From positions 18,081 to 82,080 of the forward strand of contig JBBRZE010000014.1 of the NCBI GenBank assembly GCA_038236995.1: a stretch of DNA of 64,000 nt, given 5' to 3'. Positions 9,560-17,479 of the stretch are shown in pieces. The position numbers were made by a program, and so were the translations under genes. This DNA is from JAAFHB01 sp038236995. GTDB taxonomy: Bacteria > Bacteroidota > Bacteroidia > Bacteroidales > Prolixibacteraceae. Under the pieces are notes generated by a model. That model saw only the letters and a program-made list of their open reading frames with translations, ran no database searches and was not told where the DNA came from. Within the stretch, counting starts at the first letter, position 1; every line of letters starts with the position of its first letter.

Positions 9560-10498
9560 TTACATCAGTGGCAATAAAGGCTTGATCTGTTCCCAGAAAT
9601 CCTCATTCATCAGCCGTGCGCTTCCGATCATCGCCGATGTTTCCATCTGCACCGATAATTCGATGTTTATATTTAAATTCTTACTTTCAAGCATTGCCGA
9701 GAAAGCAGGTCCAAACAGGTTGTAAGCCCTGGTTATATTTCCGCCAAGCACCAGACAATCGGCATCGAATTTTTGAAGATAAGGAGCCAGAAATTCTCCT
9801 AGTAAAGCGCCAAATTCATCAAAAACCGCGTTAACATCCGGATTGCTAACAGCCTGCCTGGCGATCTCTTTTACACCGGGTAAGGTCTTGCCTGTTTTTT
9901 CAAAATATTTTCTGACAAACCAACCGGTACAAAAGTAATCATTCGCGATGCTTTTGCTGTAGGGTATATTCCATAAACACCCGCCACGAGGAACGTCATT
10001 TCGTTCCAGAACCGGAATGCCAGATTCAATAAACGCAGCACCCAAACCGGTTCCCAATGTGATGGCGATCATTCTTTTGGAATTGCAGCTTTTACCTTTC
10101 CACGCGTCGCCGACGGCAAATGAGGTCGCATCGTTGATAAAACGGATGGGCATATCTTCCGGTAAATCCAGCAGTTGTCTTAACCGGTCGGCAATGTTGA
10201 TACCATACAGCTCTTCGAATTTATTTACTTCGTGGGTAAACAGCGCAATACCGTTTGTATAATCGAAGGGACCAGGCATTGCAATGCCAATACCTGATAA
10301 CTGATCTCTGTCAATGCCGGAGATCGATTTTTCGATGGCTGATTTCCAGGAATCCAATATATCGTCCGCAGAAGCCTTATTATCCACCACGCAACATGCT
10401 TTACCATTGCGAAGGACTGTTTCCTTCTCCATATCCATTGTGATTACACTGATATGACTACCACCGGTATCAGCACCTATCGCGTACTTTTTTTTCAT
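9560..10498 (-). CDS. ROK-like sugar kinase
   Basis: A 312-aa ASKHA-fold kinase. The N-terminal phosphate-binding loop is GADTGG (residues 8-13), followed by GIGIAMPGPFD, an INDATSFAVGDAW segment (the acceptor-site region) and the ATP-binding GTGLGAAF. The zinc-binding Cys cluster of classical ROK proteins is not evident, so it is a divergent ROK or BadF/BadG-like member. It is the promoter-proximal gene of the kinase, glycyl radical enzyme and activase operon. Substrate is unknown; hexose or N-acetylhexosamine are typical for the family. Confidence 0.8.
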   Translation of the reverse strand: MKKKYAIGADTGGSHISVITMDMEKETVLRNGKACCVVDNKASADDILDSWKSAIEKSISGIDRDQLSGIGIAMPGPFDYTNGIALFTHEVNKFEELYGINIADRLRQLLDLPEDMPIRFINDATSFAVGDAWKGKSCNSKRMIAITLGTGLGAAFIESGIPVLERNDVPRGGCLWNIPYSKSIANDYFCTGWFVRKYFEKTGKTLPGVKEIARQAVSNPDVNAVFDEFGALLGEFLAPYLQKFDADCLVLGGNITRAYNLFGPAFSAMLESKNLNINIELSVQMETSAMIGSARLMNEDFWEQIKPLLPLM

Positions 10499-10591
10499 AA
10501 CCTGCCTTGTTCGTACTTTTTCAAAAGCTAAACCTATCTTCTATATCGCGATCGTTCATCAACAGCAATCTAAAATCTTAGCTTTAAACAT

Positions 10592-10599
10592 CAAAAATA
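10592..10599 (-). promoter_or_regulatory. Candidate -7 element of the kinase/glycyl radical operon
   Basis: On the minus strand these bases read TATTTTTG, matching the Bacteroidota -7 consensus TAnnTTTG, 94 nt upstream of the kinase start. A convincing -33 TTTG at normal spacing was not found. Confidence 0.25.
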
Positions 10600-10646
10600 G
10601 AAATAAAAAATACAATCTATTTACTGATTACAATATGCTGTCTGCT

Positions 10647-10835
10647 AACTTGTTTATAGGTCAGATAAATTCATTTATAGTCAGGGATGTTTATTGCACA
10701 AGCCAGGAAGTTGATGGAAATTATTTTTTATAAATTGAACCAGAAATTGAATTGCCGGAAATAAGGTTTGACGCTTATTGTGAAGCAGCCATATATAGCC
10801 TATCCATCCGCCAAAAATCACTGATTCTGAACCTG
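10647..10835 (+). repeat. Diverged direct repeat, copy A
   Basis: This stretch aligns along most of its length with 12881-13055. Shared blocks include AACTTGTTTAyAGG, AATTCAT, an AAATTGAAT block and GACrCTTATTGkGAAG, all in the same order. The two copies bracket the four accessory genes at 10919-12817. The last ~50 bases also resemble the 3' end of the DUF1080 gene at 6130-6175. Confidence 0.55.
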
Positions 10836-10861
10836 AAGAGGATTCGAAATCAGTGATTTTT
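10741..10861 (+). pseudogene. Possible remnant of a DUF1080 gene tail with its terminator
   Basis: CGCyTATTGTGAAG matches the last codons of the DUF1080 gene (TPIVK, 6159-6172). With one base removed upstream, the frame reads IE-C-R-K...LT-L-IVK, parallel to VE-Y-R-N...LT-P-IVK. A hairpin with the same AATCACTGATT stem follows at nearly the same distance (~30 nt) as after the intact gene. No longer open reading frame remains. Confidence 0.4.
10813..10861. terminator. Hairpin terminator, probably serving the minus-strand genes
   Basis: AAAAATCACTGATT (10813-10826) pairs with 10848-10861. The leading A run becomes a T run on the minus strand, so it can end transcripts from the accessory genes whose last member stops at 10919. 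Confidence 0.7.
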
Positions 10862-10918
10862 TATGGATATATTTATAAAGTGGACTTTTTAATCGCTTTA
10901 ATAAATTAAAAATCAAAT

Positions 10919-11305
10919 CTATAATAACTCATGCCACCAAGGCACATAAAAAAGAGGCATATAATCATGCCAACCAAACAAAAAAGAAAAGAAAATATGA
11001 ACAGCTGGTCCCATAAGTATAGAAACAGGAATAAAGAATAGCAGCTCACTTTTAGACATACGTAATACGAGAGGAGGAAGTACAAACGTCATAAAAGCAG
11101 GTAGACCATAAAAGATCCACCATGGAACTCCTTGTCCGTGTGTAATCCGGGCAAATGTCATTCCCCCAACCACGACAATTAAAGCTAATATGACTATCTT
11201 AAAATTAGGCCGTTGAGTCCGTTTCCGCAGAGTAAAAAGAAGTAATACAACAAATACTATCAGTGCTACAAACATATACACAAGAAATTTCCCAATGTCA
11301 TTCAT
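10919..11305 (-). CDS. Small integral membrane protein, unknown
   Basis: A 128-aa protein with about four hydrophobic membrane segments (residues ~6-26, 36-54, 65-82, 88-112), a basic loop (LRKRTQR) after the first, and a Trp/His/Pro-rich C-terminus. No family is recognised. It is last in a row of four minus-strand genes and lies 19 nt after the membrane-protein gene at 11325, so the two may be translated together. The bases are visibly more AT-rich than the neighbouring enzyme genes. Confidence 0.6.
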   Translation of the reverse strand: MNDIGKFLVYMFVALIVFVVLLLFTLRKRTQRPNFKIVILALIVVVGGMTFARITHGQGVPWWIFYGLPAFMTFVLPPLVLRMSKSELLFFIPVSILMGPAVHIFFSFLFGWHDYMPLFYVPWWHELL

Positions 11306-11324
11306 ATTACCAGGATTTAAGTGT

Positions 11325-11810
11325 TTATATTATTATATCAAATTTTATGATCGCTATTAATATTAAAAGAGAGATTAGTCCAATTGCGCCAACTGAAATA
11401 AAATCCTTAGCCGTTATCGAACGTCTTTTTCGAGTGATTCTTTTTTTGAAAAACAATAGCTCTAAAAATGGCATCGTTACCAAAAAACCATATCCATAAA
11501 ATGTGGTAGGTTGATACAAATCGTTCATTGCTCCACGAATTAATCCAAAAAACAGATAGTCTGCAACAATGGCGATAATCAATACGATTATCGAATTATA
11601 AATCACTCCTGTTAAAATCTTTTGACCGTTATACCTGATCAAACAGTGGTATATTCCGAATCCCCATAACAAAGGCATAACTGTCAACATTAATCCAATC
11701 CCAAGATTTGCATTCATACTCCAGGGAAACCACAAAATCAAATTACCAGCCCAATACAAGGAGAATGCAACTGTCAAATTATAGATGAGCCATTTTGTAT
11801 TTTCTTTCAT
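11325..11810 (-). CDS. Integral membrane protein, unknown
   Basis: A 161-aa protein with about five hydrophobic segments. A strongly basic loop (KKRITRKRRS, ~126-135) lies before the last membrane helix. The N-terminus MKENTKWLIYNLTVAF suggests the first helix is a retained anchor. No family is recognised. It forms a probable pair with the membrane-protein gene at 10919. The upstream gap (11811-11884) carries an AACGTTATG-type sequence on the minus strand, a motif also hinted at elsewhere near accessory genes. Confidence 0.6.
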   Translation of the reverse strand: MKENTKWLIYNLTVAFSLYWAGNLILWFPWSMNANLGIGLMLTVMPLLWGFGIYHCLIRYNGQKILTGVIYNSIIVLIIAIVADYLFFGLIRGAMNDLYQPTTFYGYGFLVTMPFLELLFFKKRITRKRRSITAKDFISVGAIGLISLLILIAIIKFDIII

Positions 11811-11884
11811 ATTAACTCCGATAAATCTATGTAATGCATCTTTATTTTTCTATGCTTGGGCATAACGTTTTGGCACTTGGCGTT

Positions 11885-12472
11885 TTATAAGTCATCTAAC
11901 GCTTTTGCCTTTATAATATCACTATTGTTTTTGTCGTAATATGATAGGAAAACATAACAACTTATTAAACTAGTGTGCTCGATGGATAACTGAATACTGC
12001 CTTTGTCAGTTTCATAGGTTGTATAATATTTGCAGTTATCCATTTTAACTGAATGCATTCTTTCGCCATCGTCTCTTGGTTCTGAATATGTATCAAATTT
12101 CTCAACACTCTTTGATGGCTCGCCATATTTTTGTGTTAGCATTTCTTTCAGATCAAAGTAATTCCCGGAAAGCGCTGACCAGGTATCTCTCGCAGGAAGT
12201 ATTACAGTTATTTTGCTTACTAAATCTTTCTGCTTTAATGTGGCGACTCCGACAATACAATCTTTATACGCTGCAAAATCGCCTCTTAGCAAAGCAATAC
12301 CATCTTCCGTTCCAACAAGGGTAAATCCGTTCTGTTTCATTTTTGAAACATACTCGTTGAGCGTTCCGTCAATCGGAACTCCCTTAAATATAAGGTGGTC
12401 TGACGACTGCGTTTGAGCAAACGAAATCATTGTCGTTAATGCAACAATTACCGTGATTATTATTTTCTTCAT
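11885..12472 (-). CDS. Secreted protein of unknown function
   Basis: A 195-aa protein with a clear signal peptide (MKKIIITVIVALTTMISFAQ). The mature part starts with HLIFKGVPIDGTLNEYVSKMKQNGF, a pattern common in short Bacteroidota exported proteins, and contains paired aromatic residues (KYYTTYETDKGSIQLSIEH). No catalytic motif is seen. It lies in the small accessory-gene block between the two diverged repeats. Confidence 0.65.
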   Translation of the reverse strand: MKKIIITVIVALTTMISFAQTQSSDHLIFKGVPIDGTLNEYVSKMKQNGFTLVGTEDGIALLRGDFAAYKDCIVGVATLKQKDLVSKITVILPARDTWSALSGNYFDLKEMLTQKYGEPSKSVEKFDTYSEPRDDGERMHSVKMDNCKYYTTYETDKGSIQLSIEHTSLISCYVFLSYYDKNNSDIIKAKALDDL

Positions 12473-12508
12473 ACAATAATTTTTTATGCCCTTTATAATT
12501 GTTGATAT

Positions 12509-12817
12509 TTAATGATGTTTCGAGTTATGACAATCATGACATACAGATACGAGCCATTCGATAGGCTCTTTCCCAATATTCGTCTTTGCATATCTCATGT
12601 GATGGACTTGTGTTGCACGAGCACCACAATACACGCACCGCCAATTATCTCGCCTGAGCACTACATAACGCTTTCGCTTCCAATCATCTGACTTAAGATA
12701 TTCGTTCCTGTAATAGTCTCTGCGCTGTTTTCGTTTTACATTGAATACCCACCTCTTAAATGCAAAGATGATTACTGCAATAATTAATAAAAGTAAAATC
12801 TGATATTCCATCGTCAA
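12509..12817 (-). CDS. HNH-nuclease-like protein with an N-terminal membrane segment
   Basis: A 102-aa protein. Residues ~6-21 are a hydrophobic helix followed by a basic stretch. Residues ~55-102 carry an HNH zinc-finger fold: CVYC (Cys61, Cys64), VHH (His72-73), then CHDCHNSKHH (Cys93, Cys96, His97, Asn98). HNH domains cut nucleic acid; a membrane-anchored copy is less usual. It could be a cassette-type defence or uptake nuclease, but nothing here decides this. It heads the four-gene minus-strand block. Confidence 0.8.
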   Translation of the reverse strand: MTMEYQILLLLIIAVIIFAFKRWVFNVKRKQRRDYYRNEYLKSDDWKRKRYVVLRRDNWRCVYCGARATQVHHMRYAKTNIGKEPIEWLVSVCHDCHNSKHH

Positions 12818-12880
12818 TTTTCTTTTTCAACATTCAGTTTACTTTTCTTGAACGCGACATCATTTCTTCACGCTGACGTA

Positions 12881-13055
12881 CAACTTGTTTACAGGCCTGT
12901 TAATTCATCCTTAGCCAATTACTGTTAGTTGTATAGGCCTGATAGTAGTAGTGCTTTATTTTTTGATAAATGCAAACATAAATTGAATAGCCAAACGTAA
13001 ATTTCGACACTTATTGGGAAGTAGTATTTGTAAATCAAAAAATCATCGGTCTTAA
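12881..13055 (+). repeat. Diverged direct repeat, copy B
   Basis: Aligns with copy A at 10647-10835 in the same orientation and block order, with many substitutions and small indels. It lies just upstream of the HNH gene, so copies A and B flank the block 10919-12817. Confidence 0.55.
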
Positions 13056-13073
13056 ACTTCCCACGACAATAAG

Positions 13074-13105
13074 AAAAATAGCCCCAACCTGTAAAAGCCG
13101 GGGCT
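13074..13105 (-). terminator. Terminator of the DUF6261-like gene
   Basis: AGCCCC (13080-13085) pairs with GGGGCT (13100-13105). On the minus strand the stem is followed by ATTTTTC. It lies 64 nt beyond the stop of the gene at 13169-13903. Confidence 0.65.
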
Positions 13106-13168
13106 AACGTTGCTGTTCGGTCGGAATTTCAACATCCGCATATATAGATTTGAAGGAAATTAACCGAG

Positions 13169-13903
13169 CTATTCAGTAGTTTTTGTCGCCTCTTTTTCGG
13201 CATTCTCAATACGTGTCGCACGGCTACGCGCTATGGTTAAAGCGTCGGTAATAATTTCGTCGATCTTTTCTTCGATCGCGCCAAATTGAGCAGCATCTTT
13301 AAAATTATTGGTATTGATATGGGCGAACAATCCCCTCAGGTAGGTGGTGACAGCTTCTTTTGAGTTTTTCACCAATGGAATATCAACACCAGCTTCTTCA
13401 TCTATCTTGGAATGATAGACTTTTTCGAAGTCTGCCTGCCTTGCTTTCAACCGTTCAAGCCAATCAGTGGCCGTAATGGTTGCAAGTGCCTCGCGGGCAG
13501 CTGGTCCGTCGAATTTTTCAAACAGCACATCCAGTTTCGTTGTTTCTGCGGCAAATGGCAAAGAGTAGATTGTATTACCTACAGCTTCCACAATTGCAGA
13601 AAGGTTTCTGGCGGCTTCTTCTTTTACGGCATCGCCACAGTTACAACTGGCGTGAATGTAATCGCGCAGACCGATGTGAGCACCGTCGCGTTTTTCGTCT
13701 GCAAACAGCAAGGCCGAGGTAAACTCACTGTTAAAGGTTCTCCCGAGTCCTCGCCGAAGGTCTCCGTTCGCTTCGATAATATATGCGCACAGTTTCATAA
13801 GATACTCATTGTCGCTTACGGTCATTTTGCAGGCTTCTGCAATGCGATTTGCAAGAGCATAAAGTTCATTGGAAGTCAAAAGTCTAAAAGGCAAAGTTTT
13901 CAT
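13169..13903 (-). CDS. DUF6261-like conserved Bacteroidota protein
   Basis: A 244-aa soluble, largely helical protein without a signal peptide. The opening LPFRLLTSNELYALANRIAEAC and the following long amphipathic helices resemble the DUF6261 family, which is often found next to variable repeats in Bacteroidota; the family call is from memory. A Cys pair occurs in ASCNCGDA (~110-117). Function is unknown. The 42-bp tandem array lies directly upstream. Confidence 0.65.
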   Translation of the reverse strand: MKTLPFRLLTSNELYALANRIAEACKMTVSDNEYLMKLCAYIIEANGDLRRGLGRTFNSEFTSALLFADEKRDGAHIGLRDYIHASCNCGDAVKEEAARNLSAIVEAVGNTIYSLPFAAETTKLDVLFEKFDGPAAREALATITATDWLERLKARQADFEKVYHSKIDEEAGVDIPLVKNSKEAVTTYLRGLFAHINTNNFKDAAQFGAIEEKIDEIITDALTIARSRATRIENAEKEATKTTE

Positions 13904-14498
13904 ACAAATTTATTTTAGTTGTTATTAAAAATGAATGACTCAAAAAGGAAGGTGTAATTGTATTGTTTATACTCTAATCCCATACTATTGTTTCATAATA
14001 ACAACTTTTTTTATTTGAATTTTGAATTTATTTTTAGATTTGATGATTTTCCATTCTGAAAGGGATAAATTTAGGCTGATACTCCCCAAAATCGGGTTGA
14101 ATTTGGCTTCTTCAAAACTTTGAAGAGTACAAATACATTTGCAACCGGCTTCTTCAAAACTTTGAAGAGACCAAACGCACTTGCAACCGGCTTCTTCAAA
14201 ACTTTGAAGAGACCAAACGCACTTGCAATCGGCTTCTTCAAAACTTTGAAGAGACCAAACGCATTTGCAACCGGCTTCTTCAAAACTTTGAAGAGACCAA
14301 ATGCACTTGCAACCGGCTTGTTCAAAACTTTGAAGAGACCAAATGCACTTGCAACCGGCTTGTTCAAAACTTTGAAGAGACCAAATACACACCGGATTTG
14401 GCTGTTTTCAAAAACTGTTTATGACGAAGCGCTCTCAAACACGACTGATTAATACTATTTTAGACTGCTGATGTTCGATTATTAAAAACCTCCATCTC
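13904..14498. other. 595-bp intergenic region dominated by a 42-bp tandem array
   Basis: No protein gene is supported. The stop-free frames in 13985-14452 are a by-product of a 42-bp repeat that is a multiple of three, and they open on both strands. Outside the array the region is AT-rich with no clear motif. Confidence 0.6.
14106..14395. repeat. 42-bp tandem repeat array, six full units plus a partial
   Basis: Units start at 14106, 14148, 14190, 14232, 14274, 14316 and 14358 (last one ~38 bp). Each holds the palindrome-like core CTTCAAAACTTTGAAG in the first five units, with TTCAAAACTTTGAA in the last two, where the outer C becomes G. The variable bases are mainly in the spacer (AAACGCACTTG, AAATGCACTTG). 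42 bp equals four turns of B-DNA, so the cores lie on one face. It sits between the DUF6261-like gene and the WG-repeat gene. Confidence 0.95.
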
Positions 14499-14942
14499 TT
14501 ATTGATTGATTTCAATCATCTTCCACTTCCCGTTCTCTTTGACATGCGCCTGTCCTTTGTAACAGCAGGTTCCATGGTAGTTGTAAGCGTTTTCATAAAT
14601 CAGCGGGATCACTTCCTTGCCGGATTTATCGATGAAACCATATTTATCACCCAGTTTTACAGCCGCATATCCGCCGATAAATTTCCAGGTATTATCATAT
14701 TTCGGGGGGATGACCTCTTTCCCTTTTAGATCTACATAACCGTACTTTCCATTCAACCGGACAGCGGCCATTCCTTCCTCAAGTCCGTATGCCAGATCAT
14801 ATTTAGGGGCGATTTTCTCTCTCCCTTTTTCGTCTTTGTAACCATACTTGTCATTCGTTGCCGAATAAAAAGGAACCACCTGTGCTTTGAGCATTGTGCA
14901 GCAAAGCATTGTCAAAATCAGAAATACTATTTTCATTTTCAA
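14499..14942 (-). CDS. Secreted WG-repeat protein
   Basis: A 147-aa exported protein (signal peptide ending MLKAQ). It carries three to four WG-type repeats: NDKYGYKDEKGREKIAPKYD, then NGKYGYVDLKGKEVIPPKYD and DKYGFIDKSGKEVIPLIYE, closing with NGKWKMIE. WG repeats are beta-rich modules of unknown, probably binding, function. The start lies 2 nt after the stop of the GH92 gene, so it is the distal gene of that transcript. It is short for the family. Confidence 0.85.
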   Translation of the reverse strand: MKMKIVFLILTMLCCTMLKAQVVPFYSATNDKYGYKDEKGREKIAPKYDLAYGLEEGMAAVRLNGKYGYVDLKGKEVIPPKYDNTWKFIGGYAAVKLGDKYGFIDKSGKEVIPLIYENAYNYHGTCCYKGQAHVKENGKWKMIEINQ

Positions 14943-14944
14943 TT

Positions 14945-17200
14945 TTATTTTTTTGCTTTTCCCGGTAAATCTTCAGCTTTGGTTCCCCACGTTTCAGACG
15001 GTTTGCTTCCCATTGTCAAAACCAACTCTCCACCCTCCATAATGTCAGAATGCCTTATAAATGAACGCGTATAGAGCACGTTATTCAGCGTCGCCTTTTG
15101 GATATAGATATTTTGGTCGCTCAGGTTATCGACTTTAACCACAAAGTGTTTTCCGTTGCCCAGTGTTAAATCGGATTGTTCAGCCAACGGACTTCCAAAA
15201 ACATATTCGCCGTTGGCAGGGTTCACCGGATAAAATCCGATCGAACTCAACACATACCAGGCGCTCATTTGTCCACAATCGTCGTTGCCGCAGAGGCCAT
15301 TGGGCTTATTACTGTAAAAATTAGTCAGAATGTGATGTACCTTTTCAGCCGTTTGAGAGGGTTTGCCCACATAACTGTACAAATAAGGAACATGGTGACT
15401 TGGTTCGTTGGAGAATTCTGATAAACCATAGTATCCGTTATTTTTCCGTTCCCGAAATGGTTCGGGTGAATTGTACAACGTATCCAGTTTCCCTGCAAAC
15501 TGATCAGCTCCGCCCATTGCCTGAATCAAACCATCCAAATCCTGCGGAACATACCAGGTATAAATCCACGCGTTTCCCTCCTGGAACCCGATTGATTCTT
15601 TGGGATTGAAAGGAACCATCCAGTTTCCTTTGGAATCCTTTGACCTGACAAAGCCGATCGAGGTATCGAATACATTTTTCCAGTAACCGCTCCGTTTGAT
15701 AAATTCGGTGTAATCCGATTGTTTGTTCATCTTTTTGGCAACCTGTGCAATACACCAGTCGTCGAAGGCATATTCCACCGTTTTTGTGACACCGCGCTGC
15801 TTTGGATCAAGATCATCGGGCACATATCCGTATTGACGGTAGAAATCCGATTCGCGTATATCTTCGCTGGCAGTTGTGATCATCGCCTGATAGGCAAAAC
15901 TGGCATCAAAACCTTTAATATCCTTCAGAATCGCATCGGCGATGATCGGAACAGCATGATAACCAGGCATCACATTTGCCTCGTCGAAATACAACTCCCA
16001 CGATGGAAGCAAACCATGTTGTTTGTAAAATTCAAGGTAGGAATTGATAATCGCCGGCAACCGCTCCGTCTGCGTCAATGTAAACAACGGTGCGGCGGCA
16101 CGATAGGTATCCCATAGGGAACTCAACGTATAGATATCTTTGCCCTTGTAGATCTGTTTATCAGCTCCCGTGTAATTACCCAGGGCATCGTCGAAACGAA
16201 ATGGTGCAAAATAACAATGGTACGCTGCTGTATAAAAGGTCTGTTTGAATGCCGAATCCGAAGAAGTAACCTTTATTTTGCTGAGCTCTTTCTCCCACGC
16301 ATCACTGGCATTCTTTTTTACAGCATCAAAATTCCAGTCCTTTATCTCCTCTAATCCCGCCATTGCCCCATCTGTATTTGCAGAACTGATGGCTACTTTC
16401 ATCAATATTTGTTCATCTTTTTTTGTCTCCGGAAATGAAAGATAAGCGCTCACCCTCACGGCCCGTGCTTCCTGCTTTGATTTGACCATTGTACTGTCTG
16501 CAAAAATCACCACATCGCCAATCGGTTTGTTCGACCGCGCAGCGAAGTAAACGCAACGTTCGCCCACAAAACCAATCGATCGCCTGAATCCGACAATGGT
16601 GGTATCGTTGACTTTTTTGAAATAACACTCCAACGGCAAATCGCCATTGTGGCCGACCCTCGCTTCAGCGCCGTTACCCCAACCTAAATCGAGTTTGATG
16701 GCTGCAGATTTGCTTTCCGGAAAAGTATACCGATGCAGTCCGCAATGGACGGTTGCGGTGAGTTCTGCTTTTATATTAAAGGTTTTGAGCAACACGGAAT
16801 AATAACCCGGTTTAGCAGTCTCTTCAGCATGTGAAAATTCGCTTCTGATGGTTTTGGGTGATGCTTCCGTATTGACCATTGGAAACACCGAAATATCACA
16901 CAGATCTTCGGCACCGGTTCCGCTGTAATGGGTATGGCTAAAACCCTGGATGTGAATGCTGGTGTAGTGGTAACCGCTGCACCAGTTATAGCCGTGATCG
17001 CCATTATCAGGACTTAGCTGTACCATTCCAAACGGAACAAGTGCACCCGGAAAGGTATGTCCATCCTCATCGGTTCCGATAAAAGGGTTCACATAGCCGG
17101 TCAATCGTTCAGTTGGAGTTTGCCTGCATGCGACCATTGAGAGGATGGCAAGAAGGATCAGAAAGGAGAGAAGGGATTGCTGTTGTTTATCTGGTTTCAT
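14945..17200 (-). CDS. GH92 alpha-mannosidase, lipoprotein
   Basis: A 751-aa lipoprotein (lipobox MVAC, Cys25). GH92 enzymes are calcium-dependent inverting exo-alpha-mannosidases with an N-terminal beta-sandwich and an (alpha/alpha)6 barrel. Family motifs seen: NPFIGTDEDGHTFPGA and PFGMVQLSPD (~38-70), GFSHTHYSG, the ASLWDTYRAA-type LSSLWDTYR block, and GNDDCGQMSAWYV (~638-650) holding the catalytic-base aspartates. Linkage specificity cannot be read. It is co-transcribed with the WG-repeat gene and separate from the SusCD operon. Confidence 0.93.
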   Translation of the reverse strand: MKPDKQQQSLLSFLILLAILSMVACRQTPTERLTGYVNPFIGTDEDGHTFPGALVPFGMVQLSPDNGDHGYNWCSGYHYTSIHIQGFSHTHYSGTGAEDLCDISVFPMVNTEASPKTIRSEFSHAEETAKPGYYSVLLKTFNIKAELTATVHCGLHRYTFPESKSAAIKLDLGWGNGAEARVGHNGDLPLECYFKKVNDTTIVGFRRSIGFVGERCVYFAARSNKPIGDVVIFADSTMVKSKQEARAVRVSAYLSFPETKKDEQILMKVAISSANTDGAMAGLEEIKDWNFDAVKKNASDAWEKELSKIKVTSSDSAFKQTFYTAAYHCYFAPFRFDDALGNYTGADKQIYKGKDIYTLSSLWDTYRAAAPLFTLTQTERLPAIINSYLEFYKQHGLLPSWELYFDEANVMPGYHAVPIIADAILKDIKGFDASFAYQAMITTASEDIRESDFYRQYGYVPDDLDPKQRGVTKTVEYAFDDWCIAQVAKKMNKQSDYTEFIKRSGYWKNVFDTSIGFVRSKDSKGNWMVPFNPKESIGFQEGNAWIYTWYVPQDLDGLIQAMGGADQFAGKLDTLYNSPEPFRERKNNGYYGLSEFSNEPSHHVPYLYSYVGKPSQTAEKVHHILTNFYSNKPNGLCGNDDCGQMSAWYVLSSIGFYPVNPANGEYVFGSPLAEQSDLTLGNGKHFVVKVDNLSDQNIYIQKATLNNVLYTRSFIRHSDIMEGGELVLTMGSKPSETWGTKAEDLPGKAKK

Positions 17201-17298
17201 TTATCGGAGCATGGGTTAGAGTCAGTTTATGAATGTACTTCGAATTGTTGATGATGAAAATAGATGTTTGGCTAAGCCATATCAAACTGCAATTTGCC

Positions 17299-17319
17299 TC
17301 CCCGGCATAAATGCCGGGG
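17299..17319. repeat. GC-rich palindrome
   Basis: CCCCGGCAT (17300-17308) and ATGCCGGGG (17311-17319) form a 9-bp perfect stem with an AA loop. There is no T run, so it is unlikely to be a simple terminator. Its right arm runs straight into the 15-bp tandem repeat. Confidence 0.8.
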
Positions 17320-17390
17320 CAATTGATGCATTGGCAATTGATGCTGTGGCAATTGATGTTGGGGCAATTGATGCCGGGGCAATTAATAAC
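17318..17390. repeat. 15-bp tandem repeat, four units and a partial
   Basis: Units of GGCAATTGATGCnnn start at 17318, 17333, 17348, 17363 and 17378 (partial, diverging at AATTAATAAC). It lies between the GH92 and the Tudor-like gene, in a 279-bp (or longer) stretch without a gene. Confidence 0.9.
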
Positions 17391-17479
17391 TAAATAATTA
17401 AAGGGATTTCACCAGATTTCCCAAATTTCAGAGGTGAACTCAATTCTCAAATTGGCGAATTGACGAATTGGATAATTGT

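Larger units (their letters stand above)
10499..10918. other. 420-bp intergenic region holding repeat copy A
   Basis: No gene is supported here. The left part is AT-rich promoter DNA for the minus-strand kinase operon. The right part (10647-10861) holds repeat copy A, a stretch resembling the end of the DUF1080 gene, and a hairpin. Confidence 0.6.
12818..13168. other. 351-bp intergenic region holding repeat copy B
   Basis: No gene is seen. It contains repeat copy B (12881-13055), a terminator for the gene at 13169-13903, and TAACGTTGCTGTTCGG (13103-13118), which resembles TATACGTTGCTGCCCAG at 56405. Confidence 0.55.

Noticed and set aside
11840..13118. Integron attC sites and gene cassettes
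   Set aside because: ACGTT words are present but the GTTRRRY core and paired arms of attC are not. No integrase is seen.
14106..14395. CRISPR array
   Set aside because: Units are direct tandem copies with no unique spacers and no cas genes are present.
13985..14452. Cys-rich, Phe/Lys-rich or Leu-rich repeat proteins in the 42-bp array
   Set aside because: The array length is a multiple of three with no stop, so long frames open on both strands at once. None has a credible start signal or preferred codon pattern.
17299..17319. Rho-independent terminator
   Set aside because: Strong stem but no T run on either strand, and the arm continues into a tandem repeat.
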